Source: a virus. From it: a stretch of 43,069 bases of DNA. Made by a program: the position numbers and the translations under genes. The stretch lies in IMG/VR virus record IMGVR_UViG_3300027833_000091, positions 1 through 43,069 of that record. One strand, given 5' to 3'. Of this stretch, positions 7,807 to 15,087 are shown piece by piece. The number at the start of each line of letters is the position of its first letter. The stretch's first letter is position 1. A model generated the notes under the pieces. The model ran no database searches. It was not told the origin of the DNA and saw only the letters and a list, made by a program, of their open reading frames with translations.

Positions 7807-9148
7807 TGATGAAGCATACTGCCGTAGAGTAATACCGTTTTTAAAGAAAGAATACTTTGAGCAAGAACACAAGGTTGTGTTTGACCTTATTGTATCTTTT
7901 GTTAATGCGCATAACAAAATCCCATCAGGCAAAGTACTTGACCTCGAATTAAAAAAGGTAAGTGCTCCTGAAGATGTTCTAAATAGAACACAACAACTTA
8001 TTAATGAGTTAAAAGAAAGATCTGATATTGATATGGGTTATCTTATTAATGAATCAGAAAAATGGTGTAAAGATAGAGCAGTCTATAATGCTATCATGGA
8101 TTCTATTCAAATCATTGATGGAAAAGATTCAGAAAGAGGTGATGGAGCTATCCCTCAAATATTAAATGAAGCATTGGGTGTTTCATTTGATCCAAACATT
8201 GGTCACGATTATATTGATAATTCTGATGACCGTTTTGAATTCTATAATACAAAAGAAAGTAGGACTCCTTTTGATTTAGATTACTTCAATAAAATTACTA
8301 AGGGTGGCTTACCGAATAAGACCTTGAACATTGCTATGGCCGGCACAGGCGTAGGTAAGTCACTCTTTATGTGTCATTGCGCAGCAGCAAATCTTGAATT
8401 AGGAAAGAATGTTTTATACATTACCATGGAAATGGCTGAAGAAAGAATTGCTGAACGTATTGATGCTAACCTTATGGATCTACCAATCCAACAATTAGAA
8501 ACACTACCAAAGAATGTATTTGATTCTAAAATTGAAAAGATTGGTAAAGGGTCTATAGGTAAACTCATTGTTAAAGAATATCCTACTGGTGCAGCTCATA
8601 CTGGACATTTTAGGGCATTACTTAATGAATTAAAACTTAAAAAGAATTTCAAACCTGATATTATATATTTAGATTATTTGAATATTTGTTCCTCTTCTCG
8701 TATGAAAGCTATGGGTGGAAGTATAAATAGTTATTCCTACATTAAATCTATAGCTGAAGAGCTAAGAGGTTTAGCGGTGGAATTTAATCTTCCAATCGTG
8801 AGTGCAACGCAAACAACACGATCTGGTTTTAGTAATACTGATGTCGGATTGGAAGATACTTCGGAATCGTTTGGTTTACCAGCAACTGCTGATTTGATGT
8901 TTGCTTTAATTTCTACAGAGGAATTAGAAGAACTCGGACAGTTAATGGTTAAACAATTGAAGAATCGTTATAATGATCCTACTAAATACAAGAGATTTGT
9001 AATTGGTATCGATCGATCTAGAATGAAACTTTACGATGTAGAAGAGTCGGCTCAAACTGATATTATGTCAGATATGGCTCCCGACAAACCTATAGCAACG
9101 TGGGGCAATAGAGAAAATAAAGACACGTTCGCTGATTTTAAAACTTAG
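7745..9148 (+). CDS. 41: replicative DNA helicase, T4 gp41 type
   Basis: Hexameric DnaB-like 5'-3' helicase of the phage replisome. The protein is about 467 residues with Walker A AGTGVGKS (199-206), the motif VLYITMEMAEERIAERIDANL, LIVKEYPTGAAHTGHFRALL and IIYLDYLNIC. These follow T4 gp41 closely, including the N-terminal pattern ILNHLINDEAY. The exact start is uncertain because the first codons overlap the previous gene; a TTG at 7757 is an alternative. No separate primase gene is visible in the window. Confidence 0.95.
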   Translation: MEPILEITNQIPTQILNHLINDEAYCRRVIPFLKKEYFEQEHKVVFDLIVSFVNAHNKIPSGKVLDLELKKVSAPEDVLNRTQQLINELKERSDIDMGYLINESEKWCKDRAVYNAIMDSIQIIDGKDSERGDGAIPQILNEALGVSFDPNIGHDYIDNSDDRFEFYNTKESRTPFDLDYFNKITKGGLPNKTLNIAMAGTGVGKSLFMCHCAAANLELGKNVLYITMEMAEERIAERIDANLMDLPIQQLETLPKNVFDSKIEKIGKGSIGKLIVKEYPTGAAHTGHFRALLNELKLKKNFKPDIIYLDYLNICSSSRMKAMGGSINSYSYIKSIAEELRGLAVEFNLPIVSATQTTRSGFSNTDVGLEDTSESFGLPATADLMFALISTEELEELGQLMVKQLKNRYNDPTKYKRFVIGIDRSRMKLYDVEESAQTDIMSDMAPDKPIATWGNRENKDTFADFKT

Positions 9149-9157
9149 GAGAAAAAT

Positions 9158-9334
9158 ATGTTTTTAAAAGCAAAAGATTGGATTATGGGCAGAATTGGAG
9201 AAAGAACATCACTTGATGGTCTAGGTCTCATAGCAGTATGTGGTTCTGTTATTTTATTTGGTGGATTAGCTAAGCTTGCAGCTTGGGTTGGTCTTGCTTG
9301 GGGCATTTACACTTTAGTTAAATCTGAAAGTTAA
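9158..9334 (+). CDS. 58-residue putative membrane protein
   Basis: A small gene with an AGGAG ribosome site 6-10 bases before its ATG. The product has a charged N-terminus (MFLKAKDWIMGRIGERTS) and then a long hydrophobic stretch at about residues 21-54 that could form one or two membrane spans. It sits between the helicase and thyX, with short gaps on both sides. Function unknown. Confidence 0.7.
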   Translation: MFLKAKDWIMGRIGERTSLDGLGLIAVCGSVILFGGLAKLAAWVGLAWGIYTLVKSES

Positions 9335-9349
9335 GGAAAGTAATTTATT

Positions 9350-10000
9350 ATGATGGATGTGAAACTCATATCATATTCACAACCAGCTGTAGACTTCGAT
9401 ATTCCAAACGATGTTTTACAGCTGGTTGCCTATTGTGCTAGGGTATCTAACCCTGAAAATCAGCACAATGAAGAATCAGCCGAGAAGCTGGTTAAATATC
9501 TCATGAAGCATAAACATTGGTCTCCATTAGAAATGGTTTCCGTATGTTTAGAGATTAATTGTCCACGAGATATTGCACGTCAAATCTTACGACATAGATC
9601 ATTTTCGTTTCAAGAGTTTAGTCAAAGATACGCAGATCCAACTAACGATCTAAAGTTTACAACACGAGAAGCACGTTTACAAGATAAGAAGAATCGACAG
9701 AATTCTATAGAGCTAGATAGTGATGATCCTATTAATTATGTGTGGGAATCATACCAAGAAACAATTATAGAAAGGTGTAAAACTGCTTATAATTGGGCAA
9801 TTGAAGCTGGTATTGCTAAAGAGCAGGCTAGAGCGGTATTACCTGAAGGCCTAACTATGTCTAGAATGTATGTTAATGGGACTCTAAGAAGCTGGATTCA
9901 CTATATAGAGCTACGTTCTGAACATGGTACTCAATTAGAACATATCAAAATTGCCAAAGAATGTGGCAAAATCATTGATAAGATCTTTACTCCTATGTAA
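9350..10000 (+). CDS. thyX: flavin-dependent thymidylate synthase ThyX
   Basis: Makes dTMP from dUMP using methylene-tetrahydrofolate, FAD and NADPH. The 216-residue protein has the diagnostic ThyX motif RHRSFSFQEFSQRY (residues 81-94) and conserved C-terminal RSWIHYIELRSEHGTQLE. Two adjacent ATGs are possible starts after AAGGAAAG. ThyX leaves tetrahydrofolate rather than dihydrofolate, so no dihydrofolate reductase is needed; a phage SHMT gene (28254) would recharge the cofactor. The deaminase at the window start would supply dUMP. Confidence 0.96.
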   Translation: MMDVKLISYSQPAVDFDIPNDVLQLVAYCARVSNPENQHNEESAEKLVKYLMKHKHWSPLEMVSVCLEINCPRDIARQILRHRSFSFQEFSQRYADPTNDLKFTTREARLQDKKNRQNSIELDSDDPINYVWESYQETIIERCKTAYNWAIEAGIAKEQARAVLPEGLTMSRMYVNGTLRSWIHYIELRSEHGTQLEHIKIAKECGKIIDKIFTPM

Positions 10001-10027
10001 AAAAAGTGAAAATAAATGAAAAAAACT

Positions 10028-10057
10028 GTTTACATTTGCCGAAAACTGTGTTATAAT
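10028..10057 (+). promoter_or_regulatory. early-type promoter
   Basis: GTTTACA, 17 bp, then TATAAT preceded by ACTGTGT. It belongs to the repeated early promoter family of this genome. It stands in the 92-base gap after thyX and 35 bases before the next ATG. Confidence 0.85.
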
Positions 10058-10092
10058 ATCTATATTAAATAATTAAATAAGGAGTTAATTTA

Positions 10093-10458
10093 ATGGAAAA
10101 ACAAATACAAACACTAAAAGAAGCAATCGTAGCAGATTATGCTAGATTTACTGCAAAGTTTCATGATGCCGAAGAAGGTGTTGCGAAGTTTGCAGAGAAT
10201 GTAACATTTCACGAAGGCTCTAAATACATTAGAGTTGAGACTGAAAGATCGGTTTGGGGATTCATCAATAAAGGAAATAAAAAGTTTCAAGTTGGTGATC
10301 TTCTTAAAGCAGCAGGAAGAAATGCTCCAGCTACTAACAAGGCTAGAGGAAACATCTTCGAAACTTACAGTGTAGCTTGGACTGGACCTCATTACTTAGC
10401 AGATCACTCAGGTGGTCTTGCTAGAGGTAATTCAAGACCTACAAACGGAGGTGCGTAA
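10093..10458 (+). CDS. early protein of unknown function
   Basis: A 121-residue protein directly behind an early-type promoter, with GGAG before the ATG. A helical N-terminus (about 30 residues) leads into a compact region with SKYIRVETERSVWGFIN and FQVGDLLKAAG, ending in a Gly/Asn-rich tail. It looks like a small soluble fold. I do not recognise the family. Its stop overlaps the next ATG (TAATG). Confidence 0.75.
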   Translation: MEKQIQTLKEAIVADYARFTAKFHDAEEGVAKFAENVTFHEGSKYIRVETERSVWGFINKGNKKFQVGDLLKAAGRNAPATNKARGNIFETYSVAWTGPHYLADHSGGLARGNSRPTNGGA

Positions 10459-10664
10459 TGAAGAAATTTATCGTAACACCTTTTGCAAAACCAGAAGAAA
10501 TACTTGCTAAACAATCAGTCAGAGATGGCGAACAAAGATATACTGAATCTCAAATTAGAGATATGGTAGGAGCACCATCTATTGAAGAATCAGATGAGTG
10601 TTTATGTGGCAAAAATATTAATGAATGTGATGAGGCTTATGTTCACATCACTAGTGGCTGTTGA
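10458..10664 (+). CDS. small unknown protein
   Basis: A 68-residue protein coupled to the preceding early gene by a TAATG overlap. It has an N-terminal MKKFIVTPFAKPEE segment and a cysteine-containing C-terminus (ECLCGKNINEC ending SGC). The four cysteines could bind a metal, but the spacing matches no motif I know. Function unknown. Confidence 0.65.
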   Translation: MKKFIVTPFAKPEEILAKQSVRDGEQRYTESQIRDMVGAPSIEESDECLCGKNINECDEAYVHITSGC

Positions 10665-10699
10665 TTATGCATCAACAAAATTTATTTAAGGAGACTGGA

Positions 10700-11134
10700 A
10701 TGGAAAAAATAATTACACATCCACCAGCTATTTTGGTAGACATGGATGGAACTTTGTGTCATCGAGATGGATTTACTGATAGAGATCCACACGACTGGTC
10801 TAGAGCCAGCGAAGATGGATTAGATCTTGTCGTATCTGATATTGTACAAAGGTTTTCGGCAGATCATACTATTATTATCTTTACTGCAAGACCAGCATCT
10901 TCAGAACTTATCTGCAGAAATTGGTTGAAGAGACATAAAGTACCATTTGATCATATTTTTACACGTAAAGATAACGACTTTAGAGAAGACTCTATTGTTA
11001 AATGGGAAATGTTTCAAGATCATGTTGAAGATCATTGGAGTGTTCAATTTGTTATGGATGACAGACAAAGAGTTGTCGACATGTGGAGATCTAAAGGATT
11101 GAAATGTTTGCAGGTAGCACCAGGTGATTTTTAA
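10700..11134 (+). CDS. polynucleotide 3'-phosphatase, stand-alone PNK C-terminal domain
   Basis: A HAD phosphatase resembling the C-terminal 3'-phosphatase domain of T4 polynucleotide kinase, without the N-terminal kinase. Motifs: VDMDGTLC near the N-terminus, IIFTARP, RKDNDFREDSIVK and the ending VMDDRQRVVDMWRSKGLKC..QVAPGDF, which tracks T4 Pnk closely. I chose the ATG 7 bases after AAGGAG; an upstream in-frame ATG would add 11-13 residues. It would remove 3'-phosphates from nucleic acid ends for repair. Further kinase and ligase-like proteins occur at 13134 and 15074. Confidence 0.85.
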   Translation: MEKIITHPPAILVDMDGTLCHRDGFTDRDPHDWSRASEDGLDLVVSDIVQRFSADHTIIIFTARPASSELICRNWLKRHKVPFDHIFTRKDNDFREDSIVKWEMFQDHVEDHWSVQFVMDDRQRVVDMWRSKGLKCLQVAPGDF

Positions 11135-11270
11135 AGTTATAGCAAAGAAGAATGGCCATATCGTAGCAGAATATCTCTATGAACTAGAGGAAACTGCTGC
11201 GGTATTTGCTCAACGTATGAAAGAGGATGGTTACCAAATTATAGTGGAGAAAATAGCAAGTCATGATTGA
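11124..11270 (+). CDS. short unknown protein (GTG start)
   Basis: A 48-residue frame starting at a GTG inside the end of the phosphatase gene and ending across the next ATG. The product is amphipathic (MIFKVIAKKNGHIVAEYLY...). Support comes from tight packing between two genes and codon use like its neighbours. No homology is recognised and the start is uncertain. Confidence 0.5.
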   Translation: MIFKVIAKKNGHIVAEYLYELEETAAVFAQRMKEDGYQIIVEKIASHD

Positions 11271-11469
11271 ATTATATACTTTTATAATTATGTTGGTTGC
11301 AATTGGTTGTGCATGGTCATCCTATAAAATTGGTCGCAGAGAAGGAGCAGAAGCTGCTTTAGAAATCTTATACAATCAAAAAATTATCTGTTATGATGAC
11401 AAAGGTAACATTAAACCAAACCCATTTTTTGATCATGATCCATGGGTTAATGTAAAAGAAGACCTTTGA
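11263..11469 (+). CDS. single-pass small membrane protein
   Basis: A 68-residue protein with an N-terminal hydrophobic span (about residues 3-20, FIIMLVAIGCAW) followed by a polar tail containing YKIGRREGAEAAL. Likely an inner-membrane anchor protein; function unknown. It is the last gene before a late promoter. Confidence 0.7.
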   Translation: MIELYTFIIMLVAIGCAWSSYKIGRREGAEAALEILYNQKIICYDDKGNIKPNPFFDHDPWVNVKEDL

Positions 11470-11474
11470 AAATG

Positions 11475-11482
11475 TATAAATA
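11475..11482 (+). promoter_or_regulatory. T4-type late promoter box
   Basis: TATAAATA followed by GATATACC, 22 bases before the next ATG. It matches the T4 late promoter core and begins the long late region of leader-tagged proteins. Confidence 0.8.
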
Positions 11483-11503
11483 GATATACCAACAGGGATA
11501 TTT

Positions 11504-12877
11504 ATGTTAGCATTTAAAAATTTTAATTTAGGCTCTATTAAAGAAGCCGTAAAACTAACTCCAGGTGAATTAAAGAAACCTAATTCAATTACAGGCGAAG
11601 ATCGTCTAGATATTTTAGTTAGACTTATAAGAGATAATAAACCTTTAGAATTGGCTAAGGGTGGTACTTTTTTAGTTACTGATATTGACGATGCAATATC
11701 GCAAATTGAAATATTTAAAAAATTAGGTAAACCATTTAATTTGCATGGTGATGGTAAAACTATTAGTTCTTCAGATCTTGGAAAAAGTTCTGTATTTGGT
11801 GGTGGCGGAGGTTCCGGTGGTGGAACACTTAATACTAAAATTACTGAATCGCACCAATGTGTCTTATGCCAAGCAATGCTAGATCATGGTATACAATCTG
11901 AAGAATTCTTTCAAAATCCCGATATACTTAAAGCTGCTTATAAGCAAGTTGATGTTGATGCAACATTAGATGAAGTATTATCTGTGGAAGATGGATGGTT
12001 TCATTCTTCATACGAGTCATCAGTACTTTTAATTAAGCAGGGATATATCAATAAGTCCCACAAATTACACAGAAACAGTAAAGAGATGAATACTATATAT
12101 GCTTTAAAAAATGTAGCATATAAAAATTCAGATCAAAAACCAGTCAAAGATGATAAATGGAACCCAGGCGATATCTGGGCCATTGATAAATCAATTAGTG
12201 TTAGTAAAGCACTCAATCCTGAAAATATTTCAAGTTATAATAAAGCACTATTACAAAACTTTGTTGATAGAAAAGTAGTTGCTATATCTCTTAAACTTGT
12301 TAAGAAGACAGCAAAAGCTAAAGAATATAATATCAAACTACCACCTGATACTGACGATCATAAAATTAAATCTATTATATTTCAAGGTGAAACTCGTGGA
12401 ACATTTTGGGATAACAAGGGTGGAACTATCATATTTGATACTGGTAAAATCGCATTTAGATCTGGAGCAGCAGGAGCTGCGATTAAAGGAGAAATTGTTC
12501 TCAAAACTGCTAGAGGTGGTGGAGTTGGGTATGGTATAATGGCTGAAGCTATAAAACAAGTTTTTAGAAAAAAGGTACCTGACAATAAGGTTATAAATAA
12601 AATAGCTAAGAATATTGTTAAAGGCAAATCTAGAGACATAGCTATATTTTATAATTTTTATAATCACTTTTATAAAAATGATAGTGTTGAAACCTTTGAA
12701 AAGGAAATAGCAAAAAAAGATGTATATTGGATAGCATCAAAATTAGCATGTTTATATGTTTTATATTATGCAGATATAAATTCTGGCCCTAAAGCTAATA
12801 GATGGATTACGAAAATTGTTAACTACGCTGGATCAAAATCAGAAGATTCTAGCGCATATGTAAAGGTATATCAATAA
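11504..12877 (+). CDS. late protein of unknown function, possible virion protein
   Basis: A 457-residue protein directly behind a late promoter. Its first residues (MLAFKNFNLGSIKEAV) resemble the leader shared by many proteins downstream. A Gly-rich linker (residues about 99-107) separates an N-terminal 95-residue domain from a larger C-terminal region with QCVLCQAMLDHG and NPGDIWAID. The rest is Lys-rich with no catalytic motif I recognise. Late expression and the leader suggest a head-associated protein (inference). Confidence 0.7.
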   Translation: MLAFKNFNLGSIKEAVKLTPGELKKPNSITGEDRLDILVRLIRDNKPLELAKGGTFLVTDIDDAISQIEIFKKLGKPFNLHGDGKTISSSDLGKSSVFGGGGGSGGGTLNTKITESHQCVLCQAMLDHGIQSEEFFQNPDILKAAYKQVDVDATLDEVLSVEDGWFHSSYESSVLLIKQGYINKSHKLHRNSKEMNTIYALKNVAYKNSDQKPVKDDKWNPGDIWAIDKSISVSKALNPENISSYNKALLQNFVDRKVVAISLKLVKKTAKAKEYNIKLPPDTDDHKIKSIIFQGETRGTFWDNKGGTIIFDTGKIAFRSGAAGAAIKGEIVLKTARGGGVGYGIMAEAIKQVFRKKVPDNKVINKIAKNIVKGKSRDIAIFYNFYNHFYKNDSVETFEKEIAKKDVYWIASKLACLYVLYYADINSGPKANRWITKIVNYAGSKSEDSSAYVKVYQ

Positions 12878-13134
12878 TGGAATATAAAACATTAGAATCA
12901 AAAATAAAAGAGTCTGCATTACAAGTAGATGAAGCACCATTAATAATGAATGATAGAGATATTTTTGAGTCTATTACTGATAAACTAAAAATCGAATTCG
13001 ATAAGCAATTAAAGAAAAATCCTGAAAAGGCTTTAGCATTAATGAAAAGTCTTGGAAGTCTTGTTGGATATGGAGTTACTAAAAGTAAGCAAGGTAAAGG
13101 TAAAACTTTCCGATATGAGCTTAAGAAAAAATAA
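12877..13134 (+). CDS. small late protein
   Basis: An 85-residue, Lys/Glu-rich, probably helical protein. It overlaps its neighbours by single bases (TAATGG on both sides). The C-terminal half contains LMKSLGSLVGYGVTKSK. No family recognised; it is probably cotranslated with the kinase downstream. Confidence 0.65.
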   Translation: MEYKTLESKIKESALQVDEAPLIMNDRDIFESITDKLKIEFDKQLKKNPEKALALMKSLGSLVGYGVTKSKQGKGKTFRYELKKK

Positions 13135-13799
13135 TGGAATCGTTTAAAACTTTTATTGCAGAAGGTGTTAATGACCCTTCTATATTTAAAGCTGTATTTT
13201 TAGCTGGTGGACCAGGTTCTGGTAAATCTTTTGTAGTTGGTAAAACTGCTCTTAAAGCCTTAGGGTTTAGGTTAATCAATTCAGATGAAGCTTTTGAAAA
13301 AGGATTAAAAAAAGCTGGATTAACAACAGATCCAGAAGATATAGCTTCAGCACAGGGCCAAGCAGTAAGAGCTTCAGCAAAAGCTTTAACTGGTAAAATT
13401 ATGAATATAGCTTTAGAAGGAAGAAATGGTATTGTAGTAGACGGCACTGGAAAAGACTACGCAAAGATTAAAAAACAAGTAGATATGTTAAGAGAAATAG
13501 GTTATGCTGTACATATGATATTTGTTAATACGGATTTAGAAACTGCTCAGAAAAGAAATAATATGAGAAGTAGATCTTTACCAGACGATATGGTAAAGAA
13601 AATGTGGGATGGAGTTCAAAAAAACATTGGTAAATTCCAATCGCTATTTCGAAATAGAATGACAATTGTAGATAATTCTGAAGGTTCTAATATAGAGAAA
13701 GCAACAACTGATGCTTACAAAAAAATACAAACTTGGGCTCAAAAGGCTCCTGAAAATTCCATTGCAGTTAGATGGATAAAGGGACAAAAAAATGGATAA
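13134..13799 (+). CDS. P-loop kinase, zeta-toxin/PNK-like, with leader tag
   Basis: A 221-residue P-loop phosphotransferase. After the leader MESFKTFIAEG comes Walker A GGPGSGKS (residues 25-32), LINSDEAFEK, IVVDGTGKDYAKI and an LID-like RNNMRSRSLPDD region. This architecture is shared by zeta-toxin-type and polynucleotide-kinase-type enzymes, which phosphorylate nucleotides, sugars or nucleic acid 5' ends; the substrate is unknown. The IAE|G sequence in the leader fits the T4 prohead protease site (I/L-x-E), so it may be packaged in the capsid and delivered with DNA (inference). Confidence 0.8.
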   Translation: MESFKTFIAEGVNDPSIFKAVFLAGGPGSGKSFVVGKTALKALGFRLINSDEAFEKGLKKAGLTTDPEDIASAQGQAVRASAKALTGKIMNIALEGRNGIVVDGTGKDYAKIKKQVDMLREIGYAVHMIFVNTDLETAQKRNNMRSRSLPDDMVKKMWDGVQKNIGKFQSLFRNRMTIVDNSEGSNIEKATTDAYKKIQTWAQKAPENSIAVRWIKGQKNG

Positions 13800-14235
13800 T
13801 AAAACTAGAAATAATATTGTAGCTTCATTTAATAAAAAATGGAAATACAGAAAAGACAAAGAACAATATGGTATGGCAGATGCTTGGAAGATTATATATT
13901 CCGAAGATGCTGAAGGTAAATATGTAGGTGATTGTGAAGACTACGCTCTTTCAATTCTTTACAGACTTTGTGGCGAAAGCCATTTAAAAATGTGGTGGAT
14001 GTTAATCACTCATCAAGCTGGTATTTGTTGTGTTGGTCCAAGTAAATGGAAAATATCACACGCCGTACTAAGATACAAAGGAGAATGGGTAGATAACTGG
14101 ACTAAGAAGTTTGGTCCTAAATCTGCTATAGAAAAGAATCATACCTTTCATATATTTTATGGGTATGGATGGGCATACTTTACTGCTTTAAAGATGATTA
14201 TATCTAAAGTAGTAAGAACGATTAAAGGAAAATAA
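13792..14235 (+). CDS. transglutaminase-like cysteine peptidase homologue
   Basis: A 147-residue protein with the Cys-His-Asp triad order of the bacterial transglutaminase-like cysteine peptidase family: C48 in VGDCEDYALS, H90 in KISHAVLRY and D101 in GEWVDNW. Members cleave or crosslink proteins; some cut surface adhesins. It overlaps the kinase gene by 8 bases and is late-expressed. It lacks the FKxF leader of its neighbours. The substrate could be a virion or host envelope protein; this is open. Confidence 0.72.
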   Translation: MDNKTRNNIVASFNKKWKYRKDKEQYGMADAWKIIYSEDAEGKYVGDCEDYALSILYRLCGESHLKMWWMLITHQAGICCVGPSKWKISHAVLRYKGEWVDNWTKKFGPKSAIEKNHTFHIFYGYGWAYFTALKMIISKVVRTIKGK

Positions 14236-14237
14236 AA

Positions 14238-14468
14238 ATGAAACAATTTACAGAATTAAGAAAAGAAGAAGTTGAAGAAGCTAAAGCACCAAAAATGAAA
14301 GGTCTTTCATTATATGGATCTGAAGTATCAGGCTTAAGAGCTAAAGATGGTAAATTATATAGTGCAAAACCAGTAGTAAGTGGTGGTAAACTAGCATATA
14401 AAGTAATGGATGAATTTGGTTCATTTGATACTCTTCCATTGAAAAAATTTGCAGCTAAGTTTGGTTAA
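14238..14468 (+). CDS. small leader-tagged late protein
   Basis: A 76-residue protein with leader-like start MKQFTELRKEEVEEA, then a compact basic domain (GLSLYGSEVSGLRAKDGKLYSA... DTLPLKKFAAKFG). No known family. Probably one of the putative internal head proteins in this region. Confidence 0.68.
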   Translation: MKQFTELRKEEVEEAKAPKMKGLSLYGSEVSGLRAKDGKLYSAKPVVSGGKLAYKVMDEFGSFDTLPLKKFAAKFG

Positions 14469-14471
14469 GAA

Positions 14472-14837
14472 ATGAAATCATTTAAAACATTTAAAGAATC
14501 ATTTGGGATATATGAAGGTACTAATGTTCCTCTAGAGCAACCTATGCTTGAAGAGAAAGAACCTGAATTAAATAAGCCTAAACGATCAGGTGGACCTACT
14601 AAGTATGTAGTGTACGTTAGAGATCCATCAACAGGAAATGTTAAGAAGATTAATTTTGGAGATAAAAAAGGCGGGCTTTCATCAAAAATTAACGATAAAG
14701 AAGCAGCTAAAAGTTTCGCAGCTAGACATAATTGCGAAACAAAAACCGATAAATTATCGGCTGGATACTGGTCATGTAGATTGCCTAAGTATGCTAAAGA
14801 TTTAGGATTATCAGGTGGTGGAAATTATTTCTGGTAA
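14472..14837 (+). CDS. conserved phage protein with leader tag
   Basis: A 121-residue protein beginning MKSFKTFKESF, followed by a Pro/Glu-rich linker and a compact domain with KYVVYVRDPSTGNVKKI, FAARHNCETK and AGYWSCRLPKYAK. I recall this domain as conserved but uncharacterised in marine T4-type phages. Two cysteines (NCE and SCR) could pair or bind metal. The leader suggests head localisation. Confidence 0.75.
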   Translation: MKSFKTFKESFGIYEGTNVPLEQPMLEEKEPELNKPKRSGGPTKYVVYVRDPSTGNVKKINFGDKKGGLSSKINDKEAAKSFAARHNCETKTDKLSAGYWSCRLPKYAKDLGLSGGGNYFW

Positions 14838-15087
14838 GCCATATACTGATCGAGAAAACATTAGGCTATTTAATGTTGGAGACGATCAGCAAGAATATGT
14901 ATGGCATCGTGACAAACAAAATAGAGAAATAGAAGTGTTAGAAGGACAAGCATGGCAGTTACAATATAACGGATGTTTGCCAATACTTCTCGAGGAAAAT
15001 AATACTTATTACATACCAAAGATGATGTACCATAGACTCATTAAAGGATATAATAACTTAAAGGTAAAAATAAATGTTAAGCTTTAA
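14815..15087 (+). CDS. cupin-like small protein
   Basis: About 90 residues, starting at one of two adjacent GTG codons within the end of the previous gene. The sequence YVWHRDKQNREIEVLEG, then WQLQYNGCLPILL, YYIPKMMYHRLIKG and LKVKI, has the beta-strand rhythm and spaced His/Glu of a small cupin barrel. A substrate cannot be proposed. Confidence 0.6.
   Translation: MVEIISGKPYTDRENIRLFNVGDDQQEYVWHRDKQNREIEVLEGQAWQLQYNGCLPILLEENNTYYIPKMMYHRLIKGYNNLKVKINVKL

Noticed and set aside
12279-12539. An 86-codon plus-strand frame inside the large late gene
   Set aside because: Contained in the 457-residue gene, Leu-rich by frame shadow, no conserved pattern.
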